Source of the DNA: Balaenoptera acutorostrata
Taxonomy: Eukaryota; Chordata; Mammalia; Artiodactyla; Balaenopteridae
Assembly (NCBI RefSeq): GCF_949987535.1
Contig: NC_080067.1
Coordinates: 28,858,039-28,922,038 of the forward strand
Length of the DNA: 64,000 nt
Reading direction: 5' to 3'
The notes under the pieces are model-generated. The model did not search any database. It worked only from the letters and a program-made list of their open reading frames with translations, and was not told the DNA's origin. How positions within the stretch are numbered: position 1 is the stretch's first letter; each line of letters starts with the position of its first letter. A program made the position numbers and the translations under genes. Shown piece after piece: positions 43,565-55,400 of the stretch.

Positions 43565-43835
43565 GCGTATTATTTTTATGCATTTGAGGGGCTGTAAGTT
43601 TCTTATTAGTCATTACAGAGTCCATCACCGTCAACCCCTCTGTTTCCAGAGGGAGGATTCTCACTTGACTACGTGTGCATCTCACAAACACGCTTTCTGT
43701 GGGCAATCACATCTCCCTCCATCCTGTATCCCCAGTTTTGTATTTCTATCGTGGTCAAGCCTCTCATCCCAGCCCCACATTTACACGTTCACCTGCTGAC
43801 AGGACCCAGCTTGCAACTAACACTAAAACTGAACT
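43565..43835. other. Unassigned
   Basis: Possibly degraded L2 upstream of the clearer block that follows; not supported. Confidence 0.35.
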
Positions 43836-43839
43836 CTCC

Positions 43840-44445
43840 CCAAACACGCCTTCCTCCATGGTTTCTCTCTCACCAGCATCTCCCAGTCACCCAGGGCAGC
43901 AACCAGCTCATCCCAGCCCCCACTTTCTCTCCTCCTCACTCCTGCCTTGGTGCCCCTTGATTTCTACCATTTTATGCAACGAGCTTCCCAACTGGCTTCC
44001 TCATTTCCATTTTCTCCATCTTCCAATCCATCCTTCACTGTGCTGGTCTTATCCATTCACGACACTGTTTAAAACCTTTGGCGACTCCATGTTACCTTCC
44101 GTGTAAAATCCAAACTCCTTAATGGGGTTCTCAAAAGCCCGGTGATTTGGTCCACCCCTCCTGCTCATCCCATCTCTTTCCCTTTGTCTTTAAATTCCTC
44201 ACACTCCAGCTGTGCTGGATTGCTTGAAACACTCTTCCTGATCCACGGACATGTCTTGGACTTTGCATAAACTCTTCCCTCTGCCTGGAATGCAATTTCC
44301 GTAATTTTTCTTTGTGTTATTTATTTCATCTCAGTTGAGACTCCCATAAAGCCTTTCCTGACTAAACCCCTCAAATCTGGCTTTTGTTCCCCTCACATTG
44401 CACATTGCATCCTAAGCATTCCTTCATCCCAGCTCTTTCTGAAAC
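43840..44445 (+). mobile_element. L2 LINE 3' part
   Basis: 'gacactgtttaaaacctttg gcgactcc', 'ccttccgtgtaaaatccaaa ctccttaatggggttctcaa', 'ctcttccctctgcctggaat gcaatttcc' and 'gactcccataaagcctttcc tgactaaa' are well-ordered L2 C-terminal and 3' UTR blocks. Stops are present throughout. Confidence 0.88.
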
Positions 44446-44497
44446 GGAGCAGGACCCTATGGTCCTTCCCCGCCATGTCCTCAGCCTGCTTTTTGTC

Positions 44498-45095
44498 TGT
44501 GGAAAAACTTTAGCCAAAGAAGAAGTTTAATCAAAGAAGTGAGAAAATGCAGAAACAAAGGGAAACATCCAACAAGACTAAATAATAATAGTTTAGTCAG
44601 TGAGCAAGTTCAAGAACCTTGAGTTCCTCCTCTAGGGCTATAGATAATATTCTGAGCCGTATCCTGTGAGCCGTCTTATAGACACTAAAACCCCCGCCAG
44701 GTGGAAGAAGTTAACTACATGATGACCAGACTGTAACCATGACATAAGCTGCCATAATTCCAAGAATTATCCTCAAAGAAATGGGAAAAAACTGACCCTG
44801 GAACTGAAGATTCATTGTGCTTAAAACAATCAAGATGACGCTGATCAGACCACTGATGACCAATTTCAAGATGACGGTCAGAGCTGACTGTGCTGTTTCT
44901 GCATGTGACCCCCTCCCTACATCTATAAAAGCTCTTGCCCACTAATTGTCAGTTGGGGGGGGGTTGGCCTTTGGACAGGAGTCCGCCCTACCCCCGGTTG
45001 CTGGCATCCAAAATAAAGCAAACTTTCCTTTCCACCAACCTTGCCTCTTTAATGGCTTTTGAGTGGTGAGAAGCCAGACCCCACTTTCGGTTACA
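44498..45095 (+). repeat. Class I ERV-type solo LTR
   Basis: U3 of about 430 bp leads to a TATA box (tataaaa, 44924-44930). Next come 'gttgcc'-like R sequence, the polyadenylation signal aataaa (45012-45017), and U5 'cttgcctctttaatggcttt tgagtggtgagaagccagac cccactttcggttaca'. The latter pattern (…gagcggcgagaagccgaacccc…) is characteristic of gammaretrovirus-like LTRs in artiodactyls. No gag, pol or env sequence flanks it, so it is a solo LTR with no coding content. Exact ends and target duplication are uncertain. Confidence 0.8.
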
Positions 45096-45261
45096 TTACC
45101 ACACTCCTTGAATGAAGGGAATTTTTTTTTTAAGCTTGGTATCCACCATACTTTGCATTAGGTCTGGCACACCGTACAAATATAATATGTTTCCTGGAAG
45201 AGTGAACAGAAGAAGGAAGGAAGAGATGAATCATTTTGATGGGAAAATATCAAGAAGGTAG

Positions 45262-45477
45262 GGACTTCCCTGGCGGTCCAGTGGTTAAGACTCTGCCTTC
45301 CAAAGCAGGGGGTGTGGGTTCAATCCCTGGTCAGGGAACTAAGATCCCACATGCCTCACAGCCAAAAAAACAAAACATAAAACGGAAGCAATATTGTAAC
45401 AAATTCAATAAAGACTTTAAAAATGGTCCACATCAAACAAATAAACAAACAAACAAAACTTAAAAAAAAATAAATCA
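45262..45477 (+). mobile_element. Short CHR-related SINE with 13-bp duplication
   Basis: 'gacttccctggcggtccagt ggttaagactctgccttcca' head with 'gggaactaagatcccacatg cctcacagcc', then a long A-rich tail. It lacks the second half of the longer CHR SINEs, so it belongs to the shorter subfamily. Perfect duplication atcaagaaggtag at 45249-45261 and 45478-45490. Confidence 0.93.
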
Positions 45478-45494
45478 ATCAAGAAGGTAGATGG

Positions 45495-46380
45495 TTCTCC
45501 AGGATAGTATGTCTGCATCTCGGTGCTTGCTGCAGGGGATGGCATCCTGAGATGAATTGCCTGCATTCCATCTCGGTTATCTGCACACGGAGAGAACCCT
45601 AGTTGCTTCCTGTGCTCTCCATAATCAAATAACATTGCCCACTAGGGTCAGGTCCCCGGCCTGGGAGGAATTAACCAGACGGCTTCCCAAGTTCTGTCCT
45701 TCTGACAATGGCGATCACATAAAGAGTTTAAGTCCACTTTCTCAGCTACTTGACCTCGGAGTACTGAGGACTTTGGAAGAACAAAGGCTAAGCTGCATCT
45801 GTAAGTCAGTCCTGACCCTGGTCTTTCTCACTGGATATCATTGTTTAGTTTTTGTATCGGTTTTTATTGTTAAGAAGGCTTGTCATGGTTAATAAGTTTC
45901 TACCCTTATTTCCTGTTTATCTGTAACAAGAAAGAAATTTTGACAAGGCACGAATTCATCTGTAGATATGGGGTGCTCTTTGAAAGCTTGTGGGTTTTTA
46001 TGCTTTTTTAACAGATTGTTGAGACTTCTGACGCTCTGATTTACCCTGAACATATTTCAACTCTGAGTAGCTCTGATCAGCTTAATTTTCAAAACATTTA
46101 TCTTCAGCGCACTGAGGGAGTTTTAATATGTCCTTAATCTAGTTTGGTCCATTTCCAGTGGTTTTGTCTCTTGTTTCTGTAAATAGAGAAGTAAAGCAAT
46201 GGGAAGGGAGTAAAGGTAGCATTTATCAGGAGGAATTGTCCTTCTCTCCCATTAACAACTTCTGTGGCCTGTTTTTTCATTCATTTATTATAGGTCAAAA
46301 GTTACTTTTTGATGAGAGCTAATGCCTTTTGTTTCTTTAAAGGATCTTTAAAGGGCCAAGAAGGCCATGCCTACTCCTCA
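45495..46380. other. Unassigned, no gene seen
   Basis: A 111-codon frame (45557-45892, +) has no recognised motif. Nothing else supported. Confidence 0.4.
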
Positions 46381-46382
46381 AG

Positions 46383-46495
46383 TGGGTAAACTTGATAAGG
46401 GAGGTTAATAGATTTATCCAAGGTCACATAACAAATGAGTGTCAGAGTCTGGGAAGAACAAACACCCAGGCCTAGACATGGTGTCACTGTGAGAT
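46383..46495 (-). repeat. MIR SINE fragment
   Basis: 'ttaatagatttatccaaggt cacataacaaatgagtgtca gagtctggg' is the reverse complement of the MIR core. Confidence 0.72.
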
Positions 46496-46499
46496 TTTG

Positions 46500-46795
46500 C
46501 TAACTGTACCCTGGTGGTCTGATCCTTTATAACTTAGGGGACAGGCTTCCTTTATCTGTCAGTGTCTTCCTTTGTGAGTAGACAGTTTTCTTCCACATAA
46601 GCACAGATTCGCCCTCCTTTAAAGCTGACCTCAGGATCCTTTAATTCTTAAGCTCATCATCCTTAGGTATTCAAGACACAATGAAGGGGACACACAGTTC
46701 CTAGGACGTTTGTAGATGTCTCTTCCCAGGTGACATCAGCCTGCAGATGAATCAGAAATGATGATCTGGACTCATTCCCTGAGAAGCCCAGCATC
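46500..46795. other. Unassigned
   Basis: Nothing recognised. Confidence 0.4.
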
Positions 46796-46803
46796 TTCTA
46801 AGC

Positions 46804-46994
46804 CAGGTGTCTCCAACCCCCTGGCCGTGGACAGGTACCGGTCCGCAGCCTATTAGGACCCGGGCCGCACAGCAGGAGGTGAGCGGCGGGCAAGCGAAGC
46901 TTCATCTGTCGCTCCCCATCGCTCGCATTACTGCCTGAACCTCCCCCCCACCACCCTGGCAGGTGCCTGGTGCCAGAAAGTTTGGGGACCGCTG
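46804..46994. mobile_element. hAT miniature element with perfect 8-bp duplication
   Basis: 191 bp with inverted ends caggtgtctccaacc (left) and cagcggtccccaaac (right, reverse strand). The body has 'gacaggtaccggtccgcagc' and 'gggccgcacagcaggaggtg agcggcggg'. It is flanked by perfect ttctaagc at 46796-46803 and 46995-47002; 8-bp duplications are the hAT hallmark. No transposase. Confidence 0.88.
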
Positions 46995-47001
46995 TTCTAA
47001 G

Positions 47002-47165
47002 CAGTAGTTCTTAACTTAGCTTCACGTTTAAAAGAAAATTCCAGAATTTAGGCCCCAACCTCAGAGATTTGTATTTAATGGGCTTGGGGTGAGGTTCTGG
47101 CATGGTAATCTAAAAAAATCTCCTTGAATGACTTTAACGTATAACCAGGGTGAAGAACACATATT
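47002..47165 (+). mobile_element. MER5-type hAT miniature element
   Basis: 'cagtagttcttaacttagct', 'ggccccaacctcagagattt', 'gggcttggggtgaggttctg gcatgg' and the reverse-complement end 'aaccagggtgaagaaca' match MER5A order. Its left end touches the duplication of the preceding hAT element. Confidence 0.75.
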
Positions 47166-47261
47166 CTTGGCTATCTTGCCGATTTGGTGTGGAACCACTT
47201 TATCCTTAAAAGCAAGCTTTGTAGAGCCATGGCCAAACGGTTGGAACCTTACTCTATTTTT

Positions 47262-47610
47262 TTTTTAATTAACTAATTTATTTATTTTTGGGTGAATTGG
47301 GTCTTCGTTGCTTCGCGCGGGCTTTCTCTAGTTGCGGCGAGCGGGGGCTACTCTTCGTTGCGGTGTGAGGGCTTCTCATTGCGGTGGCTTCTCTTGTTGC
47401 GGAGCACGGGCTCTAGGCGCACGGGCTTCAGTAGTTGTGGCATGTGGGCTCAGTAGTTGTGGCTCACGGGCTCTAGAGCGCAGGCTCAGTACTTGTGGCG
47501 CTCAGGCTTAGTTGCTCTGTGGCATGTGGGATCTTCCTGCACCAGGGCTCGAACCCGTGTCCCCTGCATTGGCAGGTGGACTCCTAACCACTGTGCCACC
47601 AGGGAAGCCC
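47262..47610 (-). mobile_element. CHR-type SINE with 9-bp duplication
   Basis: The reverse complement starts ggcttccctggtggcacagt and ends in an A/T-rich tail by 47262. Flanks tctattttt at 47253-47261 and 47611-47619. The B-box-like 'gggttcgagccc' is intact on the element's strand. Confidence 0.95.
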
Positions 47611-47624
47611 TCTATTTTTAATTT

Positions 47625-49245
47625 AAGCCACATTTATTGTACTCTGCAGATGCTGAAGAAAAAATCTCATCCTTGGGAATTACAGACTGATGATATAACT
47701 TCTCTGTAATGAGGCTGAGACAGACAAAGCAAAATGAATCACTCAAGAGTCTTCTAAAGCACCTGGATGGGTAGAATTTGAATGGAACAAGCTGGCTTGC
47801 CTTTGGAGTGGGTAAAATTATGCCTCTTGAACCTGTCAGAAGTCCTTGAAATAAAGCCGTGGATAAAAGGGACTAGTGGCTATAATTTATTTAGTCTTTC
47901 CAGAAGCCTTTGATAAATTTCTTCATGAGAAGAGAACCTGGTAACTGGGGAGGGAGACTGCAGAACTGCCAGGGATTAGGACTGATTAGGAACTGGGACC
48001 CCTGGGGTCAGGGACAAATGTCTGTTTTCAGTGTAGCCAGCTTCAGCGGGGACCCGCACAATGATCTGATCAACAAACTTCGTGATATCTAAGATTCTCT
48101 TTTGTTTTTATTACCCAATTTTACAGCATCTTTTGAGAGACAAGGGTTCTCAAGCCAAGTGGTTAATGACCAGCTCTCTGCCCTCCTCCTTGTCTATGAC
48201 AGCTTGTCCAGAACAGGGCGGCAAGGTTGAGTGGCTATTTGTCTGGCTTTGACCCCAGACCTTGATTCACACTCTGAAAATGTAAGATCCTCTAAAGTGC
48301 TGTAAAGAAAATGAATCATGGGTATTCCAGAGACTGGAAAGGCTGATGGGATGTGGTAATCTACATAATCAAAGGCAGACAGGGCAAGAATTATACGCAG
48401 AAGAGCTGCTAGGAAGTTATGTGTCTCTCCTCCCATCTCTGGGGTCTGCTGTATTTGCTGGGGACCTTTTGTGGCTCAGTTAACCCAGGCCCCCTGTGTC
48501 TTAAGTCCCCTGGAAGGTTGTGCTTGGCCAGCGTCTACTTCTGCTTCTTTTAACCTTAGCACTTTTCTCTTTCTTTGGCAAACAACTCATCATCCACTCA
48601 ATCCATGGAGCTCAGGAGGGAGCTGTGACTCACCCGCCCTCCCAGCACGCATCTATCTTAGCTCCAAGGTGGGCATGTTCCCTCAGCCTGGCCATTAGCA
48701 TATTCCATCTCTTTGGCCTCAGTGACTTGTATAGGGCTGGTCACCTTGCCCAAGTTGGTCCAGTGAATTCCAACCCAGGGATTTTGTTGGAACTCTTGGA
48801 AAGAGGCTCCCTCTGTCCATTGTGTTTGCTAAGCTGGTGACCAGGGGCCACCCTGAAGAAGGTAGCTTCTTGAGACAGGGAAACAAAATGGAAGAAGGCA
48901 AAGCCAAGAGGTGGAGCATGACACACTTCTTGACAACATCTTTGGCGCATCCGGATCTACGTGTATTTACGAGATATGTCCACTGGACTTTTCTGTTATA
49001 TTAGTCAACAGATTTTTCATCCCACATAGTCTTTCCTTACGCTTCTTAAAGCTGTGTTTCTGTCACTCACAGGATCCTTTCATAAGAGGTCCCTAAGTGA
49101 ATACCCTCCTACACACCTTAGTGGCCCATCCCATTAAAACTAGTCTTTCCTTTCTCCTTAGGGACAGGCTCTCTGGACAGTGGTAGTGGCAAGCTCATTT
49201 AAGAAATGAGTCTGTGTTGAGGAGCCAGTCAGGGGGTTGTCTCAG
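47625..49245. other. Unassigned 1.6 kb, no gene seen
   Basis: Several frames of 60-106 codons on both strands (48471-48950) overlap and lack motifs. Unique-looking sequence without recognised repeats. Confidence 0.45.
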
Positions 49246-49261
49246 GTAAAAAGTTTACATT

Positions 49262-49338
49262 AAATAGAAATTATTTTATTGAAGTATAGTTGATTTACAG
49301 AGTTGTGTAATTTCTGCTGTACAGCAAAGTGAATCAGT

Positions 49339-49396
<58 letters not shown>

Positions 49397-50014
49397 TATA
49401 AATATATATTCTTTTCCATTATGGATATCTCAGGATACTGAATATAATTGCCTGTGCTATACAGTAGGACCTTGTTGTTTATCCATCCTATATATGAGTT
49501 TGCATCCGCTAATCCCACATTCCCACTCCATCTCTCCCCCACCCCCTGACCCTCTGCAACCACAAGTCTGTTCTCTATGTCCGTGAGTCTATTTCGTAGA
49601 TAAGTTCATTTGTGTTGTATTTTAGATTCCACATATAAATGATATCATATGATATTTGTCTTTCTCTGTCTGACTTACTTCACTTAGTATGATTATCTCT
49701 AGGTCCATCCATGTTGCTGCAAATGGCATTATTTCATTCTTTTTTATGGCTGAGTAATATTCCATTGTATAGATATACCACATCTTCTTTATCCGTTCAT
49801 CTGTTGATGGACATTTAGGTTGTTTCCATGTCTTGGCTATTGTGAACAGTGTTGCTATGAACATAGGGGTGCATGTATATTTTCGAATTATAGTTTTGTC
49901 TGGATATATGCCCAGGAGTGGGATTGCTGGATCTTATAGAAACTCTATTTTTAGTGTTTTGAGGAATCTCCACACTGTGTTCCATAGTGGTGGCACCAAT
50001 TTACATTCCCACTG
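49262..50014 (-). mobile_element. L1 3' end with expanded TA/CA repeat, 13-bp duplication
   Basis: L1 3' UTR and the last ~450 bp of ORF2 on the minus strand ('gggattgctggatcttatag', 'tggctgagtaatattccatt gtata', 'gtctgacttacttcacttag'). Flanks aaaagtttacatt (49249-49261) and aaaggtttacatt (50015-50027) differ at one base. Inside, a TA run (49342-49383) and CA run (49384-49396) have grown from the L1's natural 'tatacatatata' spot. Confidence 0.93.
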
Positions 50015-50127
50015 AAAGGTTTACATTTTGACAGCATTTTTCTGGAGCCAATAGTTCTTCTTTTCAGTTAACCTAGCAGAGTGATTGTGAGGAACACAGG
50101 GAAGGAGGGGATCGGGAATGAATTGTC

Positions 50128-50240
50128 ACTGAGCATCTTCTACATGCCGGGTCCTGTGTCAGGTGCTTAACATAATGTTACCTCATTCTTACACAAATTG
50201 TGTGTATATTACTACCTTTGTTTCACAGATGGGAAAAAAA
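50128..50240 (-). repeat. MIR SINE fragment
   Basis: 'actgagcatcttctacatgc cgggtcctgtgtcaggtgct taac' and 'tgtttcacagatggg' are antisense MIR blocks. Confidence 0.72.
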
Positions 50241-50261
50241 ATATCAATAACAATAATAAAT

Positions 50262-50455
50262 AGCTACAATTTATTGAGTGCTATGTTCTCATGTTAGCTA
50301 TAATTCTACTTTATTCATTACAATAATAACCTGCAAGGTAGAGATTAGAACCTATATTTTATAGATGATGAAGCCAAGGTTCAGAAATGTTAAGTTCACT
50401 GTCATGCAGCTAAAAAGAGGGCAAATCTGTATCCAGACAGACTCAAGTTGGAAGC
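50262..50455 (-). repeat. MIR SINE
   Basis: 'aatttattgagtgctatgtt', 'attatacaataataacctgc aaggtaga' style text and 'gatgatgaagccaaggttca gaaatgttaagttcactgtc' follow the antisense MIR consensus to its 5' end. Confidence 0.75.
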
Positions 50456-50459
50456 CAAG

Positions 50460-51105
50460 CTTGATAGGAAGCAGGTCTTCATTATAGGCTTGTGATGGGA
50501 CTGGATGGGGAGATATTTGGGGCTAAGGAGGGACTCTTGCCATGGACGTTCAGTCAACAGGAATAAGTCACAGATAGTGTTGGCCTGAGCTACCTGACTC
50601 AAGCCCTGGCATACTGACCACCAACTTTAGTTGGGAGCTCTGGTCATGTTACTTGCTTGATGAGATCTAAAGGAGTTTTCTACTTGGGACTTTATAAAGA
50701 AAAGAAGAAAGTATAATTAAGAGCACAATGTAGAGCACAGTTGTCATCTAGCCTATATATTGTAAAATAAACCCTAAACATACTGGATACTCCTTAATTT
50801 GAGCATCAGTGTAATTACCAGTTGGTAAACGTGGAGCTGACTGGGGCTCGGGATGTCTGCTGGGCGCTGTTAGTATTCTCTCCTAGGTTGTGCCGGTCCT
50901 GGGAGTTCTGTTGGTCTGTGCTAATGTCCTGTGGTGATTTGTGTCCCACATGGATCCATGCCAGCCCCCTTCAGACGTGCAGCTCCTTTCTCAGTCAGAA
51001 TCGATATCCAAGATACAAAGAGTTCTCTGCCTTCTAGAATGCAGCCCCTTGGAGCTCAGTCTTTAAGGTTTATCAATTGCATTTCAGTTGTGCCATTTAC
51101 TTCTG
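50460..51105. other. Unassigned, no gene seen
   Basis: No feature supported; may contain the 5' part of the LTR-like block that follows. Confidence 0.4.
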
Positions 51106-51109
51106 TCCC

Positions 51110-51425
51110 AACTGTTACATTAATTAAACAAGGAGGCCATTGGACTGGCTCCAACGCCTTGACAGCCTACATAAACTAACCAACATTTGAGCCCATAAAT
51201 GTCTCCAGGTTACAAGTCCAAAATGCTAAGGACAACGAATCACAAACAGCCAACCAGGCTTTACGCTACAGACGATCAAATCATTTCCTTTCTTTGCTTT
51301 TGCACCTTCTCTGCATAAGTCTTTCCCACTGCGCCTGTCTGCAGAGCACTGCTAACCACTTCTGGTTTGATGCTGCCCCAGTAGAAGAGATTTTTGCTCA
51401 AACTCTTATAATTTTAAGTATCTTA
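51110..51425 (+). repeat. ERVL-type LTR 3' portion (weak)
   Basis: 'tttgcaccttctctgcataa gtctttcccactgcgcctgt' leading to 'tttgctcaaactcttataat ttta' resembles the R-U5 end of mammalian ERVL LTRs ('…gctcaaataaactcttaaaattttaa'). Confidence 0.4.
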
Positions 51426-51464
51426 CTTTAAATATTTTATCTTTCAACACCACCCATGGCTATG

Positions 51465-51925
51465 ATGCTGTTGTAGGCTGGAAATGGCTCCCACAGACAT
51501 CCAGGTCCTCATCCCTGCAACCCGTGGATGTTGCTTTATGTGATGAAAGGGATTTTGCAGGTGTGATTAAGTTAAGGCTTTTGAGATGGAGAGATTATCC
51601 TGGATTATCCAGGGGGGTCCAATTACAAGGTCCTTCTAAGAGGAACGGTCAGGCGGCTCAGAGTCAGGAGAAGGAAATACGATCACAGAAGAGGTTGGAG
51701 TGATGCGGGCAAGGGGTGATGAACCAAGGAACACGGCAGCTTCTAGAAGCAGAAAAAGGCAGAGAGACTCTCCTCCTGATCCTCCAGAAGCAACCAGCTC
51801 TGCCGACACCTTGACTTTAGGCCAGTGAGGCTGATTTTGGACTTCTGACCTCTAGCACTATAAGATAACAAATTTGTGTTGACTTAAGCAACTGAATTTG
51901 TGGTAATTTACAGCAGCAATGCTCC
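51465..51925 (+). repeat. MLT1 (MaLR) solo LTR
   Basis: 'aatggctcccacagacatcc aggtcctcatccctgcaacc', 'gggattttgcaggtgtgatt aagttaaggcttttgagatg gagagattatcctggattat cca', 'ccgacaccttgactttaggc' and 'gaatttgtggtaatttacag cagcaat' give a complete MLT1 LTR in the correct order. Confidence 0.93.
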
Positions 51926-51929
51926 AAAC

Positions 51930-52090
51930 CATAACTTAGATGCTTGAGGGACTTTTTTGTTTTCCTCCAGCAAATGCCTTTAACAAACACATGCCGCACA
52001 TTGTTTTACTGATGTTCGTGAAGGTGTACAAATGACTTCCCCTGAGCCACCTAGGGTGGGGGGTTTCAAGGGTTCCTCTGGCTTGAAGAG
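51930..52090. other. Unassigned
   Basis: Nothing recognised before the SINE. Confidence 0.4.
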
Positions 52091-52107
52091 GGGAGAGGAT
52101 AACTTTT

Positions 52108-52150
52108 TTTTTTTTTTAATTGAGAAGATGGTGAGTTCCATATTTTAAAT

Positions 52151-52185
<35 letters not shown>

Positions 52186-52435
52186 TTCTTGGCTGTGTTG
52201 GGTCTTCATTTCTGTGAGGGCTTTCTCTAGTTGCGGCAAGCAGGGGCCACCCTTCTTCGCGGTGCGCGGGCTTCCCACCATCGTGGCCTCTCCCGTTGCG
52301 GAGCACAGGCTCAGCAGCTGTGGCTCACGGGCCCAGCCGCTCCGCGGCATGTGGGATCCTCCCAGACCAGGGCCCGAACCCGCGTCCCCTGCATTAGCAG
52401 GCCGACTCCCAACCACTGCGCCACCAGGGAAGCCC
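52108..52435 (-). mobile_element. CHR-type SINE with 3'-transduced 32 bp and 15-bp duplication
   Basis: The reverse complement begins ggcttccctggtggcgcagt and ends in (AAAT)9 at 52148-52186. It does not stop there: about 32 unrelated bases ('atggaactcaccatcttctc aatt') follow, then a second A-run (T's 52108-52118). The perfect duplication gagaggataactttt at 52093-52107 and 52436-52450 brackets everything, so the extra bases arrived with the SINE. Confidence 0.93.
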
Positions 52436-52454
52436 GAGAGGATAACTTTTGGTT

Positions 52455-55400
52455 TGTGTGCATCCTCAAAAAAGCTCCCCTTCCTTACAAGGTCTCGATT
52501 CTCCACTTGCTTCCTGTGTTGCACTAACAATCGCTCCCCTTGCCACAGCAGCTGCCCGTTAAAACTGTCCCCTTGCTCTTTCACTGGGTTTTACTGTGAT
52601 AGAAGAGTTTTCGTCAGTTGATGGATACAAAGTTAACCATTTAATTCACACTTACATGTTGTAATTTGAAGATAGTGGTGGAAGGCCAGGTTCTACTGGG
52701 TTACTGAAGGCCTCGGGGGGGTGGTGAATTCATCACGGGGCTGGGCTTCAGCTGGATAGGAGGATGACTTGACTTGGGATATGACTTGTGTGTTATTGGA
52801 GCCAATTAAACTCAGAAGAGACTGATGATTCAGCTGGATTTTATACATCCATAACTGAGCGTATTGAATGTCGCCGACTGGTATTGATACTTGCCATTTG
52901 GAGCCTAAGGAAGAAGAATTATCAGAAGCTTCCTTGGTAGACATGAAGTCAGAGCAAAGGGAAATATTAATATATCAGAGTTTGGGGACATTTAATTCAG
53001 GACAGTTTTCAAAAGAAGGCACTTAAAAAATGTTTGGGGAAGTCTAGTATGTGGAAGTTGGTGCATCAGGGGTGGAGGTTTCTCCGCCCCTGTGGTGGCC
53101 CCCAAAGGCCCTCAGAAACCCACCAGGGCTCTTCCAGGGACAGGGCTGGTGTGTCAGCCCTGTGCCATGGCAGGATATGCCTCCTTGCTGATGCCAGCTT
53201 TGGGATCTCTCCCATCCAGCCTGACAGAGCTGAACAAACACTGTCAGTGATGGGGTCTCTGGGCTTCCCTGCTGTGTACTCCAGGCCAACCACGCCCCCT
53301 GAGTTCCAGAGACTGTTCTTAAACTGGGTACAATATAATTGATTAGGATTGATTTTTCTAAATTACAATTACAGTTTGGTTTTTTTCTTTAAAATTACAC
53401 TCTGGTCCCCTTGATTGGAGTTTTGAATATTCCCAATCTTTTCAGTTATACATTTACAGTCTCTGGGTTTATTTCCACAGATGGCTGAACTCATGCATTA
53501 TGTATGGGTTTTTCAGGTGGTGACTCGGAGGGCAAGTCTGTTCTTGAATGTTTGCTGGGTCCTATGGTCACTCCTATGTTTTATCCACATGTGTGGTGCT
53601 GTCTCCCCGTTGAGTGGGGCTGCTGATACTCCTCATGGGAAACCGGCCCCTTAGCATTGCCAGTGTACCTGTGAGGGAGTCAGGATGTGTTTTCATCTTC
53701 CCCCCAGATTCCTGTACGGGGAGGGGATTGTAAGTGTTGACATTGGATCAGAACTGTCAAAAGCGTATAAACTCAGCTTCAAAACTTGAGAAACTTGAGT
53801 TGTGGTTCTCTTTGTTCTGCAGCAGGGCTAAATCCCCCTGTTTCTCAGCAATCTAGAACAGAAAAACAAAGAAACACATGGAACCCTCGGGTGCTACTCA
53901 ACTGATGAGGACACTTCTATCCCAGCAACCCTGTCCTCAGGGTGGCCGTGCTCACTCAGCTTGGGTTGGCTGAGGACCCAGATTTCTTACTCTCCTTTAA
54001 TCACTTGCGATTTCAGCTGTGGTTGGGTGGGACTTCTTGTAATTGTGTTTAATTAACATTGATGTCGAAACAAGAGTTCCCCCCTACCCACAACCTAGGG
54101 CGTCCTTCAGGGACTGCGCCTATAGTAGAGCTTCTGGTCGCCCTCTCTGCTTCCTTTTCTCTCCCACCTCCACCAGCTGTGCCCTCCCCTGGTTCAGAAT
54201 TCCTGTGAAAGGCTGAATGGGAGGAGCAACTACACCAGCACACGTCAATCACGTGCTCCCTGTCCCCCATCCCCAACTCCCATCAACACTTTAGTCACAC
54301 ACTGTAAGGTTCAAACTATCGTCCTGTCTCCCAGGGCATCAGTGTTTGTTCAGAGACCCTCAGGGCTCCGGCCCTCTCTCCACAGAGGGCTTGCTCTCAT
54401 CTTCTGCAGCTGTGCCACCTGCCTTCCTCCCTTGAACTTGACCTATTAATGCTTCCCTCCAGAGGATCAGCACAGTGTGGGAGATGCATCAATGGGCTAA
54501 TTACATATGGTGGAGAAAAGTTTACCCCTCAGAGCAGGAACTCTTTTGAGGTTAAAGCCACCATAAGCGCTTATGAAATGCTGATGCCTGGACAGAGAGA
54601 GAGAATCATTCCTTCTGCCCCCTGCATCATTTCCAGGCCACAGGAGAAAGCCAAGGCTAGTGGGTGTTGGAGGAAGGAGCTGTCATTGGAATAAGTGTGA
54701 TGGCTAGAGGTCACCTTAACTGAGCTGCTAAATGGAGTTGTGTGCTTTGTCTTTTTAATGTGGATGGGTCACTGTTTTTATGGCTGTACTTATGTCATCT
54801 TTCTTATAACTGGCTTGGCTTATTGGCACCGCTGGGTATTGTGGACTGAGAATTATTGGGAGTAATTTTTTTCCCTTCAAATGAAAAGCCTGCCCTACTT
54901 CTTCCGAGCTTATCCGTCAAAAGTACTTAGTATCACCTGACTGGTGGTAAGTGAGTGACTGAATTGGGTTTACTTGCAGCTTCTTGGCGTGTGTTTCTCA
55001 GAATGTTAGCCTACCAGAATACCTATCAGACATTTGATACACCCACGGACCACCGTTTTCATAGAAAAAAGATGCAACACAATTTTTAAAATAGTAAAGT
55101 GAAAACTGCATTCAAAATGAAAAACAATGTTTTTTTTTTTTTCCCCCGGTGAGAGACATGATATAGTTTACCATCTTTCACTAATGTGTCCATATCCATA
55201 TACAGACCCATCATAACGTATCTGTTCAGTGAGGGAGAGTTTGAGCCACAGAGGAGTTTCCCTATAATCTATTGCTTTTTGGTTTGTATTTCTCCTAAAT
55301 TTGAAAATCCTTATTCAAAATTATGTGTTTGGTAATGGAGGGACATATAGGGTGACTCTGTCAGATAGTTCTGGATATCAGCATAGGAAGGACAAGAATC

